A DNA stretch of 64,000 nucleotides from JAAXPZ01 sp965215705 (GCA_965215705.1 CBDCEE010000008.1:1-64000); one strand, 5' to 3'. Numbered from the stretch's first letter, positions 1-9,140 are shown. A program made the numbers and translations. The notes: generated from the sequence alone by a model not told the origin.

Positions 1-576
1 AATATTATTATCTACTATGATTGATGGTTTTACGGGAGGCTCTGTTACTGGTTTCAGGACAATAGTTTTAGGTATCTTTCCCGGCTCTACCAGCAAGGTC
101 TTATTCTCTTCCGCAGAAGGGACTTTCTCCAGCAGTATTTTTTTAGGCTTTTGTACCGGCAAAGGTTTGGTTTCTCTATTTTCTGTCGGCTTTGCTTTAG
201 GCTTTGGCTCTACTATCGGCTTGATTTTAGGTCTTGTCTTCTCTGCCAGCTTTAGTTGAGATACCTTCTCTAGTCTTTTCTTTTCTGCTTTATAATAAAG
301 CCTCTCTTCCCGTTTGATATATTTACTGATAAGATTATTCAGGGTCATCCCATTTCTTACCCTTATTTTTTCTGTGATAGGGATCTCTTTTTTAGTAATA
401 GGTTGATGACGGAGTCTCGCAATCCCTCTCTTCAGTTTGGTGATTTTTAAAAAGGATGTATTATAGGGGTTACATGCTGTCATTCCAGGCTTAAATGTAC
501 GACAAAATGGTATCTCTGCCATTGTAGCTGACACTACTATAATACCGATAAAAAACAGACGTCTGAAAAGATTCAT
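1..576 (-). CDS. Exported Lys/Pro-rich protein, 3' end outside window
   Basis: An open frame runs from an ATG at 576 through the window edge (192 codons, no stop). It begins with a signal peptide (MNLFRRLFFIGIIVVSATMA), then a short Cys-containing segment (PFCRTFKPGMTACNPY), a possible LysM-like stretch (VRNGMTLNNLISKYI), a basic helix, and a long Lys/Pro-rich linker (KPKAKPTENRETKPLPV). That architecture is seen in periplasmic or envelope proteins with a C-terminal domain on a flexible linker, but the deciding C-terminus is missing. It lies 20 bp after thrC on the same strand, so it may be co-transcribed with it. No function is assigned. Confidence is high that it is coding and low on role. 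Confidence 0.6.
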   Translation of the reverse strand, partial: MNLFRRLFFIGIIVVSATMAEIPFCRTFKPGMTACNPYNTSFLKITKLKRGIARLRHQPITKKEIPITEKIRVRNGMTLNNLISKYIKREERLYYKAEKKRLEKVSQLKLAEKTRPKIKPIVEPKPKAKPTENRETKPLPVQKPKKILLEKVPSAEENKTLLVEPGKIPKTIVLKPVTEPPVKPSIIVDNNI

Positions 577-596
577 CAATAATTACTGCCGGTCTC

Positions 597-2063
597 TTAT
601 AGAAAAGCCAGCATCTCCTCTCTGATCCGCTCTTTATCTACTACATCTTCATGAATGATCGGTTTGGAAAAGAGGCTTTTGATCATAGAAGGAATCTTGA
701 GTTCTGTTGCCTCTGAAATCTTCTCCAGTGCCTCCAGATCATTTTCTGCCTCTATACCCAATGCATCTGCAACACTCACGCTAAACTTTGTCCACTCTGC
801 TGTAGAGCAGATAATGGCTGGGAACTTCTCTTCTCGTAGTTCCAGGTACGCCTTGACACAGGTAGCCGTATGGGGGTCCATGATATAGCCTTTTTGTGCA
901 TAGGCTGCCATATAGGTCTTACCCTCGATATCATTACTATAGACTGCATCAAAATCTTCTCTCAGAGAGGCTAGCTCTTCCGCTGTGAGGCGATACACAC
1001 CCTCTTCTTCGAGATCCATCATCATCTCTCTGGTTCTGTCTGTACCAAATTTATCAAAGAGTACCCTCTCTACATTGGAGCTCTTGAGAATATCCATTGC
1101 CGGAGAGTTGGTTAGGATCAGCTCTCGGTCTCTGATATCATACTCCCCTTTGTTGATGAGATCAGTCAGGATATTGTTGGTGTTGGAGGCGATTAGGATC
1201 TTCTCTACTGGCAGTCCTGCCTTCTTCGCATAGTAGGCACCCAGTGCATTACCAAAGTTTCCGCTAGGAACGATCAGATACACCTTCTCTCCCAAGGCAA
1301 TCTTGTCCTGTCTGACCAGCTCAAGATACCCATAGAGGTGATAGATGATCTGAAAAATGATCCGACCAAAGTTGACCGAGTTAGCCGCAGAAAGCTTGAT
1401 CCCTTTGGCTTTGAGATCTGCCTTGAATGTCTCAGAAGCCAGCAGAGATTTGAGTGCTTTCTGTGCATCATCAAAGTTCCCGTGGATACCGATGACTTTG
1501 AGATTGTCCGCATCCTCTGTCACCATCTGTAGTCTCTGTACATCAGAGGTACCCCCATCAGGGTAGAGGCAGGCTACGCGTATATTGGGGCGATTTTTAA
1601 AGGTCTCCAGAGTAGCTGGACCCGTATCACCGCTGGTAGCTGCCATGATCAGATACTCTTCTCCTCGCTGTTTTGCAAGGGCACTCAAGATCACACCAAA
1701 AGGCTGCAATGCCATATCTTTAAAGGCTCTCGTCGGACCATGGTAAAGCTCTGTGACAAAACAGTCCTCTTCAATACTCTCTAACGGTACAGGTGTGTTG
1801 GCATCATCAAAAGTATCATAGCGGTTCAATGCCTCCCAAAGTAGATCATCTTCAATATCAATCTCAAACTTTTTGAGGAGATCGAACGCCAAGGTCTTAT
1901 AATCACTGTTGATATAATCAGCCAAAAAACTGATCCCCATATCTGGAAGCGCTTCGGGAACATAAAGCCCACCGAAACTGGCACTTGGATTCAAGATAGC
2001 ATCAGAAAAAGGAACGTGAGATGCTCTCTTCCCATCATTGCCACGCGTCTCTATAAATTGCAT
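597..2063 (-). CDS. thrC: Threonine synthase
   Basis: A 488-residue PLP enzyme that converts O-phosphohomoserine to threonine, the last step of threonine biosynthesis in the cytoplasm. The N-terminus (FIETRGNDGKRASHVPFSDA) and the PLP lysine motif HGPTRAFKDMALQ (Lys near residue 115) are typical of the long ThrC class, and the phosphate-binding loop PSGNFGNALG lies near residue 270. Length fits the long proteobacterial form. The ATG at 2063 lies about 35 bp downstream of a TATAAT box, so it has its own promoter despite following lpxK-argB on the same strand. Confidence 0.95.
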   Translation of the reverse strand: MQFIETRGNDGKRASHVPFSDAILNPSASFGGLYVPEALPDMGISFLADYINSDYKTLAFDLLKKFEIDIEDDLLWEALNRYDTFDDANTPVPLESIEEDCFVTELYHGPTRAFKDMALQPFGVILSALAKQRGEEYLIMAATSGDTGPATLETFKNRPNIRVACLYPDGGTSDVQRLQMVTEDADNLKVIGIHGNFDDAQKALKSLLASETFKADLKAKGIKLSAANSVNFGRIIFQIIYHLYGYLELVRQDKIALGEKVYLIVPSGNFGNALGAYYAKKAGLPVEKILIASNTNNILTDLINKGEYDIRDRELILTNSPAMDILKSSNVERVLFDKFGTDRTREMMMDLEEEGVYRLTAEELASLREDFDAVYSNDIEGKTYMAAYAQKGYIMDPHTATCVKAYLELREEKFPAIICSTAEWTKFSVSVADALGIEAENDLEALEKISEATELKIPSMIKSLFSKPIIHEDVVDKERIREEMLAFL

Positions 2064-2096
2064 TGTGTCACCTGTTATTGTTAAATTAAGGCTAAT

Positions 2097-2102
2097 ATTA
2101 TA
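2097..2102 (-). promoter_or_regulatory. -10 box of thrC promoter
   Basis: Read on the minus strand this is CGCTATAATATT, a good sigma70 -10 hexamer about 33 bp upstream of the thrC start, with an A/T-rich stretch upstream. It sits in the 86-bp gap between argB and thrC. Inferred from sequence only. Confidence 0.5.
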
Positions 2103-2149
2103 GCGAAAAAGCTGTCCGTTGGGCTAAAGAGCTACCAATGTACCCTCTC

Positions 2150-3001
2150 TTAGAGCTCTATACAGGTACCTACACCGCGACTTGTCAAGATTTCAAGCAG
2201 CAGAGAGTGTTCTATCCTACCATCGATAATATGGGCTTTTTTGACTCCCCCTCGTACCGCTTCGATACAGGCATCTACTTTAGGAACCATCCCCCCGTAG
2301 ATTGTTCCATCTCTCTTAAATGCTTCTGTCTCCTGAAGATCCAGTGTACGCAAAAGTTCTCCTTCTTTATCCAATACACCGGTCGTATCTGTCAAAAATA
2401 AAATTTTTCTGGCATGGAGTGAAGCAGCGATCTTACTGGCTGCCAAGTCTGCATTGATATTATAGCCAGGATGCCCCACCGCACCTCCACTGGCGATCGG
2501 TGCGATCACCGGGATGAAATGATCGGCTATCATATTATCGATCAGCGTGGTATCCACCGTCGAAATATCCCCCGTATATCCAAACTCCCCATTGCCTCTG
2601 GCTGTGGCTTCCATAAAGTTACCATCCTTGCCTGAGATACCTACTGCTTTGGCACCCTGTGAGTTGAGCAGGGCTACAATCTCCTTGTTGATCTCACCGC
2701 TGAGCACCATCTCTACGATACGCATCGCCTCTTTGCTGGTCACCCGCTGTCCATCGACAAATTTACTGTGGATATCCAGCTCATCGAGCAGTTTGGTGAT
2801 ACTCGCACCTCCACCATGTATCACTACCGGTCGGATACCTACGGTGTGCAGCAGTACGATATCCTGAGCAAACTTGGCCTTGAGCTCATCACTACTCTGT
2901 GCAGAGCCACCATATTTGATCACTACGGTTTGATTACGAAACTTTTTGATATAGGGGAGTGCCTCCAGTAGGGTCTGGATCACATCGGTTTTTGCTTTCA
3001 C
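2150..3001 (-). CDS. argB: Acetylglutamate kinase
   Basis: A 283-residue amino-acid kinase that phosphorylates N-acetyl-L-glutamate in arginine biosynthesis. The nucleotide-binding VVIKYGGSAQ is near residues 26-35, VVIHGGGASIT near 58-68, and the C-terminal DGRIEHSLLLEI with GVGTCI closes the family fold. Its start overlaps the lpxK stop by 4 bp (ATGA), indicating translational coupling. argD lies about 24 kb away, so arginine genes are dispersed. Confidence 0.96.
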   Translation of the reverse strand: MKAKTDVIQTLLEALPYIKKFRNQTVVIKYGGSAQSSDELKAKFAQDIVLLHTVGIRPVVIHGGGASITKLLDELDIHSKFVDGQRVTSKEAMRIVEMVLSGEINKEIVALLNSQGAKAVGISGKDGNFMEATARGNGEFGYTGDISTVDTTLIDNMIADHFIPVIAPIASGGAVGHPGYNINADLAASKIAASLHARKILFLTDTTGVLDKEGELLRTLDLQETEAFKRDGTIYGGMVPKVDACIEAVRGGVKKAHIIDGRIEHSLLLEILTSRGVGTCIEL

Positions 3002-3936
3002 TGGTTCTTCCTTGTCATTGTTTCTATCTTGGTAAGTGCTGTTTTATCTATCTGCAATTCTAACTTCATTCGCGATATGGGCAGCTTAAAGTGCTGCATC
3101 TTGACCCAGTCTTTCTCTGTGGTGAGTATCGAATCAGCCTTCTGTTTTACCAACAGATCTTCCAATACCTTCTCGTCAAAATAGGCATGGTCTTCCAGCG
3201 TTACTTTGGCGATCACTCCCTCAGGTAGATAAGGATCCAGTCGCACAGGATCAGCGATCGCTGTCACCAGTATCATACGCTCCTTGAGATACACGTAACT
3301 AACCTTACGATGATACTCCCATCCCTCTTTGAGCTGTATATCTGCCACTCGACTACACCAGGAAAACTCCCGCATAGGACCAGAGGGAAGCGGCAGTCTG
3401 TTGGGCAGAGATACCGGCTCCAGCAGGATCTCAACCTTCTCGATCTCCACACGGTTAAAGCCATCATCCAGCAGGATGAGTTCAACGCCTTGCGCTATCG
3501 CTCTCTCGATCGCCAGCTCTCGCCTCTCAGAGACGATCACGGAGGCATGAGGAGATTTGATCGCCATCAGCATCGCCTCATCCCCACTCTGATCTACTGA
3601 TACCAACACCTCACCCACATGACTCACCTCAACCAGCCCACTACTCTGCCGTCCATATCCTCTAGAGATGATCGCTACCTTACGGTCAGAAAAATGCTTC
3701 GCCAATGCGATGACAAAAGGAGTCTTGCCACTACCGCCGATAACAAGGTTTCCGACGCTAATGATGGGTATAGGATACTGCTTCCTCTGGGCAATTTTTC
3801 GTCTGATCCACATGCCGATACCGTACACTAATGAAAGAGGTAGGAGAAAAAGAGATACGATCCAGTGGTACCATCGGGGGCGATAGAAGAGGGTTTCAAA
3901 GAAGTGGGTCATACTATTAGTATCTATTCTCATCAT
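2998..3936 (-). CDS. lpxK: Tetraacyldisaccharide 4'-kinase
   Basis: A 312-residue inner-membrane-associated lipid A kinase that adds the 4'-phosphate to tetraacyldisaccharide 1-phosphate. An N-terminal hydrophobic helix (about residues 25-44) precedes the P-loop ISVGNLVIGGSGKTPF (Lys near 71). LILLDDGFNR and ILTTEKDWVK are family motifs. The start is uncertain: ATGs at 3936, 3933 and 3912 are all possible and none has a strong Shine-Dalgarno. It is first in the lpxK-argB unit, with a clear extended -10 box 65 bp upstream. Confidence 0.93.
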   Translation of the reverse strand: MMRIDTNSMTHFFETLFYRPRWYHWIVSLFLLPLSLVYGIGMWIRRKIAQRKQYPIPIISVGNLVIGGSGKTPFVIALAKHFSDRKVAIISRGYGRQSSGLVEVSHVGEVLVSVDQSGDEAMLMAIKSPHASVIVSERRELAIERAIAQGVELILLDDGFNRVEIEKVEILLEPVSLPNRLPLPSGPMREFSWCSRVADIQLKEGWEYHRKVSYVYLKERMILVTAIADPVRLDPYLPEGVIAKVTLEDHAYFDEKVLEDLLVKQKADSILTTEKDWVKMQHFKLPISRMKLELQIDKTALTKIETMTRKNQ

Positions 3937-4000
3937 CTGATTCTAATCTATCCATATAATATACACCTCTTATCATAATCATATCTTCCCGCTCTCTCGA

Positions 4001-4010
4001 GATTATAGCA
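4001..4010 (-). promoter_or_regulatory. Extended -10 promoter of lpxK-argB
   Basis: The minus strand reads TGCTATAATC immediately after a run of nine T, the T-rich plus extended -10 layout typical of Campylobacterota sigma70 promoters. The same ten bases recur upstream of nhaA, the HlyD gene and rnpB in this window. Confidence 0.65.
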
Positions 4011-4046
4011 AAAAAAAAGTTTCTTGACACATATTTTATGAGAAGT

Positions 4047-4548
4047 TTACGGCCAATTTGGTTCCGTATTACCACTTCCTGCCCCAAGCATAAAATCTAT
4101 ATGGTTGGTGACATTTTGTACATTCCATACACTTAAATCATGGTTACTGAAAGAGGAGGCCTTTCCAAACATGGAACGCATATGCGTCACATGACTTACA
4201 TCCCAAGACTCAAGTGATTGATTAAAGGCACTAGCTTTATAAAACATAGAACGCATATCAGTTACCCTGCTTACATCCCAGCTGTTCAGCTGTTGGTCGA
4301 AATGACTGGCCTTATAAAACATTTCATTCATCTTTGTAACTTTATTGACTTCCCAAGCATTAAGGGGTTGATTAAAATTGTTTGCTTCCCTAAACATGCT
4401 TTTCATAGAGATGACTTTACTTACATTCCACTCATTAAGGGGTTGATTGAAATCATTTGCAAGATAAAACATATTTGTCATATTGGTAACATTACTTACA
4501 TCCCAATCATTTAGTGGTTGATTAAAGACAGCTGCTCCAATAAACATA
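4047..4548 (-). pseudogene. Surface lipoprotein, C-terminal fragment (DUF285 repeats)
   Basis: This is the 3' part of a gene split by IS copy 1. It encodes about six BspA/DUF285 repeats of about 25 residues (FNQPLNDWDVSNVTNMTNMF type) and a short tail ending GNTEPNWP. Removing the IS and one 7-bp target copy rejoins this piece in frame with the fragment at 5285-6064 (the junction reads SNMFIGA). DUF285 repeats are a leucine-rich-repeat-like family found in surface proteins. An ATG at 4547 could restart translation, but without a signal peptide the product could not be exported. Confidence 0.85.
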
Positions 4549-5284
4549 GGGTCTAGTAAACTTTAGAGGTTATTTGTTCGAAGATTCTTTAATAGTATAG
4601 CATAGATATCATTATGCCTATTGTTGAATCTAAACTCACTCTCCTTGAGATGGAGATAAAACATCTCATCTCTAAGTCCATTAAACTTTGCCAATCTTCT
4701 TTTAGTATAACTCCAAAAGGATTCAATGCCATTTACATGAGACTTACCTCGCACAAACTCATCTTTGGAATGAAAGACCCTGTAGTGATCATAGCCATTA
4801 AGGACTAAGCCATCATAGGCTTTCCAACCATCAGTATGAATAGTACTTCCTTCAAGTATCTTTCCCTCAATAATAGGCATGAGTTCAGCTCTCGAGCAGT
4901 TCTTGACTATTTGAACATAGACATTACCATCTCTTTTTAATAAGCCAAACACAGGTGTCTTTCCTGCTGCACCTCTACCACGTTTTCCTCTTACTCTTTT
5001 GGCACCAAAGTAAGATTCATCTAATTCAAACTCTCCATCTTCAATATTGTTCTCTAGTAGATTCTGGTAGATGTATATGCGTAACTTTTGAAATAGCTTC
5101 TTACAAGTCGTATGAGATATGTTAGTTATCTTTGAGGTTTCATATGCATTTAGATCAAGTGAAAAACACTTAATTAACTGCCTAAATTTACGCTCTGAAA
5201 TGTGCGTACCTTTTGAGTACTTGTTTTTGTTCGGTGTAGTCATGCTTTAAGATACCTTTTGGACTCTTAAAGTTTACTAGACCC
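4549..5284 (-). mobile_element. IS1595-family element, copy 1 (736 bp)
   Basis: The element is bounded by 17-bp perfect terminal inverted repeats GGGTCTAGTAAACTTTA and flanked by the 7-bp direct repeat AAACATA (4542-4548 and 5285-5291), a target-site duplication. It carries one transposase. It appears identical in length and sequence to copies at 31929-32664 and 51587-52322. It is inserted in the DUF285 part of a lipoprotein gene in the same orientation as that gene. Confidence 0.93.
4563..5243 (-). CDS. IS1595-family (IS1016-like) transposase
   Basis: A 226-residue DDE transposase of the ISXO2-like domain class. An N-terminal helix-turn-helix (YETSKITNISHTTCKKLF) is followed by the catalytic core: first Asp in ELDESYFGAKR, second Asp in IHTDGWKAYDGL, and the acidic residue in HVNGIESFWSYTKRRL. 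A basic RGKRGRGAAGK segment follows the first motif, as in the family. It is intact, so the element is probably autonomous. Confidence 0.92.
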   Translation of the reverse strand: MTTPNKNKYSKGTHISERKFRQLIKCFSLDLNAYETSKITNISHTTCKKLFQKLRIYIYQNLLENNIEDGEFELDESYFGAKRVRGKRGRGAAGKTPVFGLLKRDGNVYVQIVKNCSRAELMPIIEGKILEGSTIHTDGWKAYDGLVLNGYDHYRVFHSKDEFVRGKSHVNGIESFWSYTKRRLAKFNGLRDEMFYLHLKESEFRFNNRHNDIYAILLKNLRTNNL

Positions 5285-6064
5285 AAACATATTACTCATA
5301 GTGGTAACACTGCTTACGTCCCAATCGTTGAGTGCTTGATTAAAGTTGCTTGCTCCACGGAACATATTGCTCATAGTGTTAACACTGCTTACCTCCCAGT
5401 CATTAAGGGGTTGGTTAAAGTTATTTACTCCAGAAAACATACTAGCCATATTAGTGACACTACTTACGTCCCAGTCATTAAGGGGTTGATTAAAGTTATC
5501 TGCAGTATTAAACATACTACGCATAGTGGTAACACTGCTTACGTCCCAGTCATTAAGGGGTTGGTTAAAGGCCTTGGCTCTATCAAACATACGAGACATA
5601 TTGGTTATATTGCTGACATCCCAATTACTTATCTGACTGTTAAATTGCTCTGCATCACTAAACATCATTTGCATATTGGTCACTTGTGACAAATCTGGTA
5701 CACTGGTAGTACTGAACTCAAGATTCTTACATCCAGTAAAAGTTCTATCAAAACTTTTCCATGACATATCTCCCCAAGATTGTATAGATAGCAACTGCAT
5801 GGCATTCTGTTTCTCTTCAGCAGTAGCAAGAGAATAGTACGTTGCTTGGGTCATCAATAAATGAGGGAAAGTCCCACTTATTTTGACCGTATGGTCCCCT
5901 TCTATACTATATACATGAGAGATAGTTCCTGTCACTGAATTATCTGTATTCCCATCTCCCCAATCAACGGTATAGTCGTAAGTATAGGCAGTGTTGGTAG
6001 GTATCGTAATATTCTGATCTGTTGTATTTGTTTCCCAAACGCTTATAAAAGGTCCTGTAACATC
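5285..6064 (-). pseudogene. Surface lipoprotein, middle fragment (PKD-like + DUF285)
   Basis: The central part of the broken lipoprotein gene lies between the two insertion sequences. It starts with FISVWETNTTDQNITIP, continues with a PKD-like sandwich (YTVDWGDGNTDNSVTG to HTVKISGTF), then about six DUF285 repeats with the motif FNQPLNDWDVSSVTTM. The reading frame enters IS copy 1 at the downstream end. At the upstream end it meets the IS30-family element, and removal of that element with one GAT duplication joins NILD to VTGPFISVWE in frame. The GTG near 6093 that opens a frame here is part of the IS30 inverted repeat, so it is not a native start. Confidence 0.82.
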
Positions 6065-7129
6065 CCTGAATTTAAATCCAAAGTGCAATTTCACCTCTAA
6101 AAAATTCTATCCAAATTTTCCTATGAAGCCTTTAAATTTTCATGAAATACCTCATAAGGTGTTCTCCATCCTAGAGATTTTCTAGGTCTATGGTTAAGTC
6201 TGTTCTCAATCCTTTTAATATCTTTAGCCGTGAGATGTTCAAAGCTACTGCCTTTTGGGATATATTGACGGATGAGTCCATTGATATTCTCATTGAGTCC
6301 TCTCTCCCAAGAGCTATAAGGATGACAGAAATAGTAATCACATTTAAGTTTTTTTGCAATGGTTTGATGTTTGGCGAACTCCAAACCGTTATCTGTGGTA
6401 ATGGTGTGCACATGTTTCTTGTATCTTCCCAGTAGTCGTATCATCTCATTGGCTACGATAAGGGCTTTCTTTCTTACAGGCAGTGAGAGTTTTACATACA
6501 TGGACTTTCGCTCTACTATAGTAACGATTGCTCCTTGTCTGCCTTTGCCAATGATGGTATCTGCTTCAAAGTCTCCTACTCTTATTTTATCATCTACGAT
6601 AGTAGGTCTTTGTTCAATAGAGACTCTATTAGGGATACGGTTCTTTCGTCCTTTACCATACTTGGCTCTTCGTTTTCCTTTGTGTCTGAGCTTTGTATGG
6701 AGTGTACCATTATGCAGCCTATCTTCATGGATGAATGTGTAGATGGTGACATGGGATATGGTTATGGAGTGTATAGACAGTGTGGCAGTGTTGGTAGGTA
6801 TCGTAATATTCTGGCATCTGTTGTATTTATCATGGGCTCCATATCCAAAATAGGTTCCAGCAATATCCCCTTTGTTTCTTCGTATCTCTCGGCTGATGGT
6901 AATGCACTCCTAGCTGTATCTCTTTATTGCTATATCCCTGCTTATATAACTTGAATATGGTATCTTTCTCCTAGGGTTAGATGCGTATATGACATATCAC
7001 TTCCTTTATCTTTGGTCAGATTTGGAAGTTATTTTAGCATCTAACCTCTTCAAATCCAAAAGAAACAACTCTCAAAAACTCTTTTTTCAAATTGTCTTTT
7101 AAAAATTGCACTTTGGATTTAAATTCGGG
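6065..7129 (-). mobile_element. IS30-family element, degraded (about 1065 bp)
   Basis: The ends are inverted repeats: 6068-6091 and 7103-7126 are perfect 24-bp reverse complements (GAATTTAAATCC... outward), and with one mismatch the match extends 3 bp further outward. The flanks share GAT on the gene strand (6062-6064 and 7130-7132), a 3-bp target duplication, which fits the IS30 family. The transposase inside is broken. Length and duplication size suit IS30. The element separates the cadherin part from the DUF285 part of the lipoprotein gene. Confidence 0.8.
6121..6995 (-). pseudogene. IS30-family transposase, frameshifted and internally deleted
   Basis: Translation starts at 6995 with MSYTHLTLGERYHIQV, a typical IS30 N-terminus, but hits a stop within one codon. 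The sense then continues in other frames (YKQGYSNKEI, then TISREIRRNKGDIAGT). A central stretch of perhaps 40-50 residues is missing and replaced by sequence shared with the host lipoprotein gene (about 6783-6825). The C-terminal 126 residues are open (6121-6501) and keep the core: ADTIIGKG, TITTDNGLEFAKH, and ENINGLIRQYIPKG, followed by NHRPRKSLGWRTPYEVF. Not functional as read. Confidence 0.8.
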
Positions 7130-7792
7130 ATCTAGAATATTTACTGTTATATTTTGAGATGTACTATGTGCCCCATCACTCGCCATAGCAGTCAATACAT
7201 AAGATATCTTACCACTCTCGTAGTCAGGCGCAGTCTTAAAAGTAACCAAACCTGTTGAACTATTGATATTGAAACTACTGGCATCTGCACCACTGATGCT
7301 ATAGGTGATGCTGTCCCCATCTGCATCCGTTGCACTTAACGTGATAGCATGGGTTTGGTTTTCATTAACATCTATAGCTATATTTTGTCTTTGGAATACA
7401 GGATTGTTATCATTTAGATTTTCTAGGTCAATGGTGACTATTTGGTCTACATGATTTGTCCCATCACTTACTGTGGCAGTCAATACATAAGATATCTTAC
7501 CACTCTCGTAGTCAGGCGCAGTCTTAAAAGTAACCAAACCTGTTGAACTATTGATATTGAAACTGCTGGCATCTGCACCACTGATGCTATAGGTGATGCT
7601 GTCCCCATCTGCATCCGTTGCACTTAACGTGATAGCATGGGTTTGGTTTTCATTAACGGTAACTGCCTGAGGGTTTGTAAACACAGGTTTGTGAGAAGGA
7701 TTAGGATTGATCGGATCCTTATTGGAAGATGAGCCGCCACCACACGCACTAAAAATAAATATTGAGCCAAGTACTAATATACTTAAGTTTTT
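7130..7792 (-). pseudogene. Surface lipoprotein, N-terminal fragment (lipobox + 2 cadherin-like repeats)
   Basis: In frame from 7792 the sequence reads NLSILVLGSIFIFSACGGGS, a lipoprotein signal with lipobox FSAC, then a short Asn/Pro linker and two nearly identical cadherin-like repeats of about 100 residues (NENQTHAITLSATDADGDSI). The frame has no start codon here: it is closed by TAA just upstream, and the poly-A run is one base shorter than in the second copy at 8171-8220, where ATG TAT AAA AAA AAC is intact with an AAGGA site before it. The complete ancestral protein, rebuilt from three fragments, would be about 650 residues and anchored to the outer membrane. Confidence 0.78.
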
Positions 7793-8320
7793 TTACGCAT
7801 CTAACCCTATACATATAAAGAGATGTGCATTCCTGGAACCTATATTTAATCTATATAGATTATACTTGTACCATCTATCATTAGATTGCTATTAATCTTC
7901 GAGATATTCTAAGGACTAGATATCAACGATCATTAGATGATAAAATAAGAGTAGTTTGAAGCAGATACCATCATTGGCAAAGGCAGACAAGGAGCAATCG
8001 TTACTATAGTAGAGCGAAAGTCCTCTTACTGTCACACTCCTTAGCCCCTAACGACAACAACTCTTCATCCTTAAGCAAGGACCCTGCCTCAATTTACAGT
8101 AGTGCTTCTACATTCATATGCGGCTTATGGCGAAAATGCATAGGCATATCTGGATCCAATATCTCTATAAAATTGCACTTTTGATCCAAGTACTAATATA
8201 CTTAAGTTTTTTTTATACATATTGATTCCTTATTTTAATCTATATAGATTATACTTTAATTATATTAGATTCTATTAATCTTCGAGATATTCTAAGGACT
8301 AGATATCAACGATCATTCTC
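7761..8320. other. Scrambled duplication between lipoprotein gene and DUF455 gene
   Basis: This stretch holds no intact gene. It contains an imperfect copy of the lipoprotein promoter/start region (7761-7935, compare 8171-8316), a fragment of the IS30 transposase in inverted orientation (7936-8023, compare about 6505-6600), an imperfect copy of the 3' end of the DUF455 gene (8019-8170, compare 8317-8450) and 12 bases of the IS30 inverted repeat (AAATTGCACTTT, near 8170). Small insertions of 1-5 bases are scattered through the copies. Either nested rearrangement or an assembly consensus error could give this pattern. The 8220 copy keeps the RBS, ATG and frame for MYKKNLSILVLGS. Confidence 0.75.
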
Positions 8321-9136
8321 TTACTCACACTCCTTAGCCCCTAACGACAACAACTCTTCACAAGCAAACCCTGCCTCTTTACGTGCTTCTACATTCATAT
8401 GCGGCTTATGGCGATGCAGGGCATATCTATCCAATATCTCTATAAAAGTTGTTGATACCTCCAACCCTCTTTGTTCACAAAGCCATCGGAACCAGCGGTC
8501 ACCTTTGCGGACATGATCGATCTCTTCGGTCTCTATGATGCCTAGGGCTTCTATGATGCGTGCCACGAGGGGATTGTTGGCTTGGTTTTGGAGTTTTTTG
8601 ACGATCTGTGGATTGACATCCAGCCCGCCTGCCTCGTAATGTCTGGGGATGACTGCCATACGATCGAGTACATCACCCGTAGTATGCATACTGGCATCAA
8701 ACAACCCTTGGTGTACAGGTAGGTCTCCATAGCTGTAACCTAGCTCCTCTAGGATGTCGTGTAGCATCTGGAAATGGCGTATCTCATCCTCGGCTACGAT
8801 GAGCCAATCTATCTTGTACTCTCTGGGCATATCAGGGAAGCGATAGACCGCATCCAGTGCCAGATCGATAGCAGAAAGCTCGATATGGGTGATCGCGTGT
8901 ACCAGCGTGGCTAGCCCCTCAGTGGTATCGAAGTGCTTACGTGCAGGCAGCTCTCTGGGATGCACGATCGTGCAGTTTTGGGCATATGAGGGACTGTCAA
9001 ACACTATTGGCGTAAAGCCCTCTTGGTCAAAGTGTGTATTTGTGTTACAATATGCCAAAAGTGCAGCACAAAGCTTCTCTTTGGTAGCGATATCAGGGCT
9101 TTTGAGTGCTGTTTCTATCGTTGTATAAAAGTTCAT
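8321..9136 (-). CDS. DUF455 ferritin-like protein
   Basis: A 271-residue protein of the DUF455 family, a ferritin-like di-iron fold of unknown reaction. Helical metal-ligand motifs are visible: HAITHIELSAIDLALD, AEDEIRHFQML and ETEEIDHVRKGDRW, i.e. the ExxH pairs expected for a di-iron centre. The start at 9136 (MNFYTTIETALK) is preferred over an upstream in-frame ATG at 9175 because the longer form would overlap the divergent gene start at 9153 and run past the promoter. An intact 3' end is seen at 8321, while a corrupted copy of it lies at about 8019-8170. Confidence 0.85.
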   Translation of the reverse strand: MNFYTTIETALKSPDIATKEKLCAALLAYCNTNTHFDQEGFTPIVFDSPSYAQNCTIVHPRELPARKHFDTTEGLATLVHAITHIELSAIDLALDAVYRFPDMPREYKIDWLIVAEDEIRHFQMLHDILEELGYSYGDLPVHQGLFDASMHTTGDVLDRMAVIPRHYEAGGLDVNPQIVKKLQNQANNPLVARIIEALGIIETEEIDHVRKGDRWFRWLCEQRGLEVSTTFIEILDRYALHRHKPHMNVEARKEAGFACEELLSLGAKECE

Positions 9137-9140
9137 AGGA

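Noticed and set aside
655..1566. Plus-strand open frames opposite thrC
   Set aside because: They mirror thrC on the other strand, lack ribosome sites and show no protein-like pattern. The same holds for many frames opposite argB, lpxK, argD, oorA and others.
6190..6954. Plus-strand open frames across the IS30-type element
   Set aside because: They are the reverse of the transposase, which is recognised on the minus strand by its catalytic motifs.
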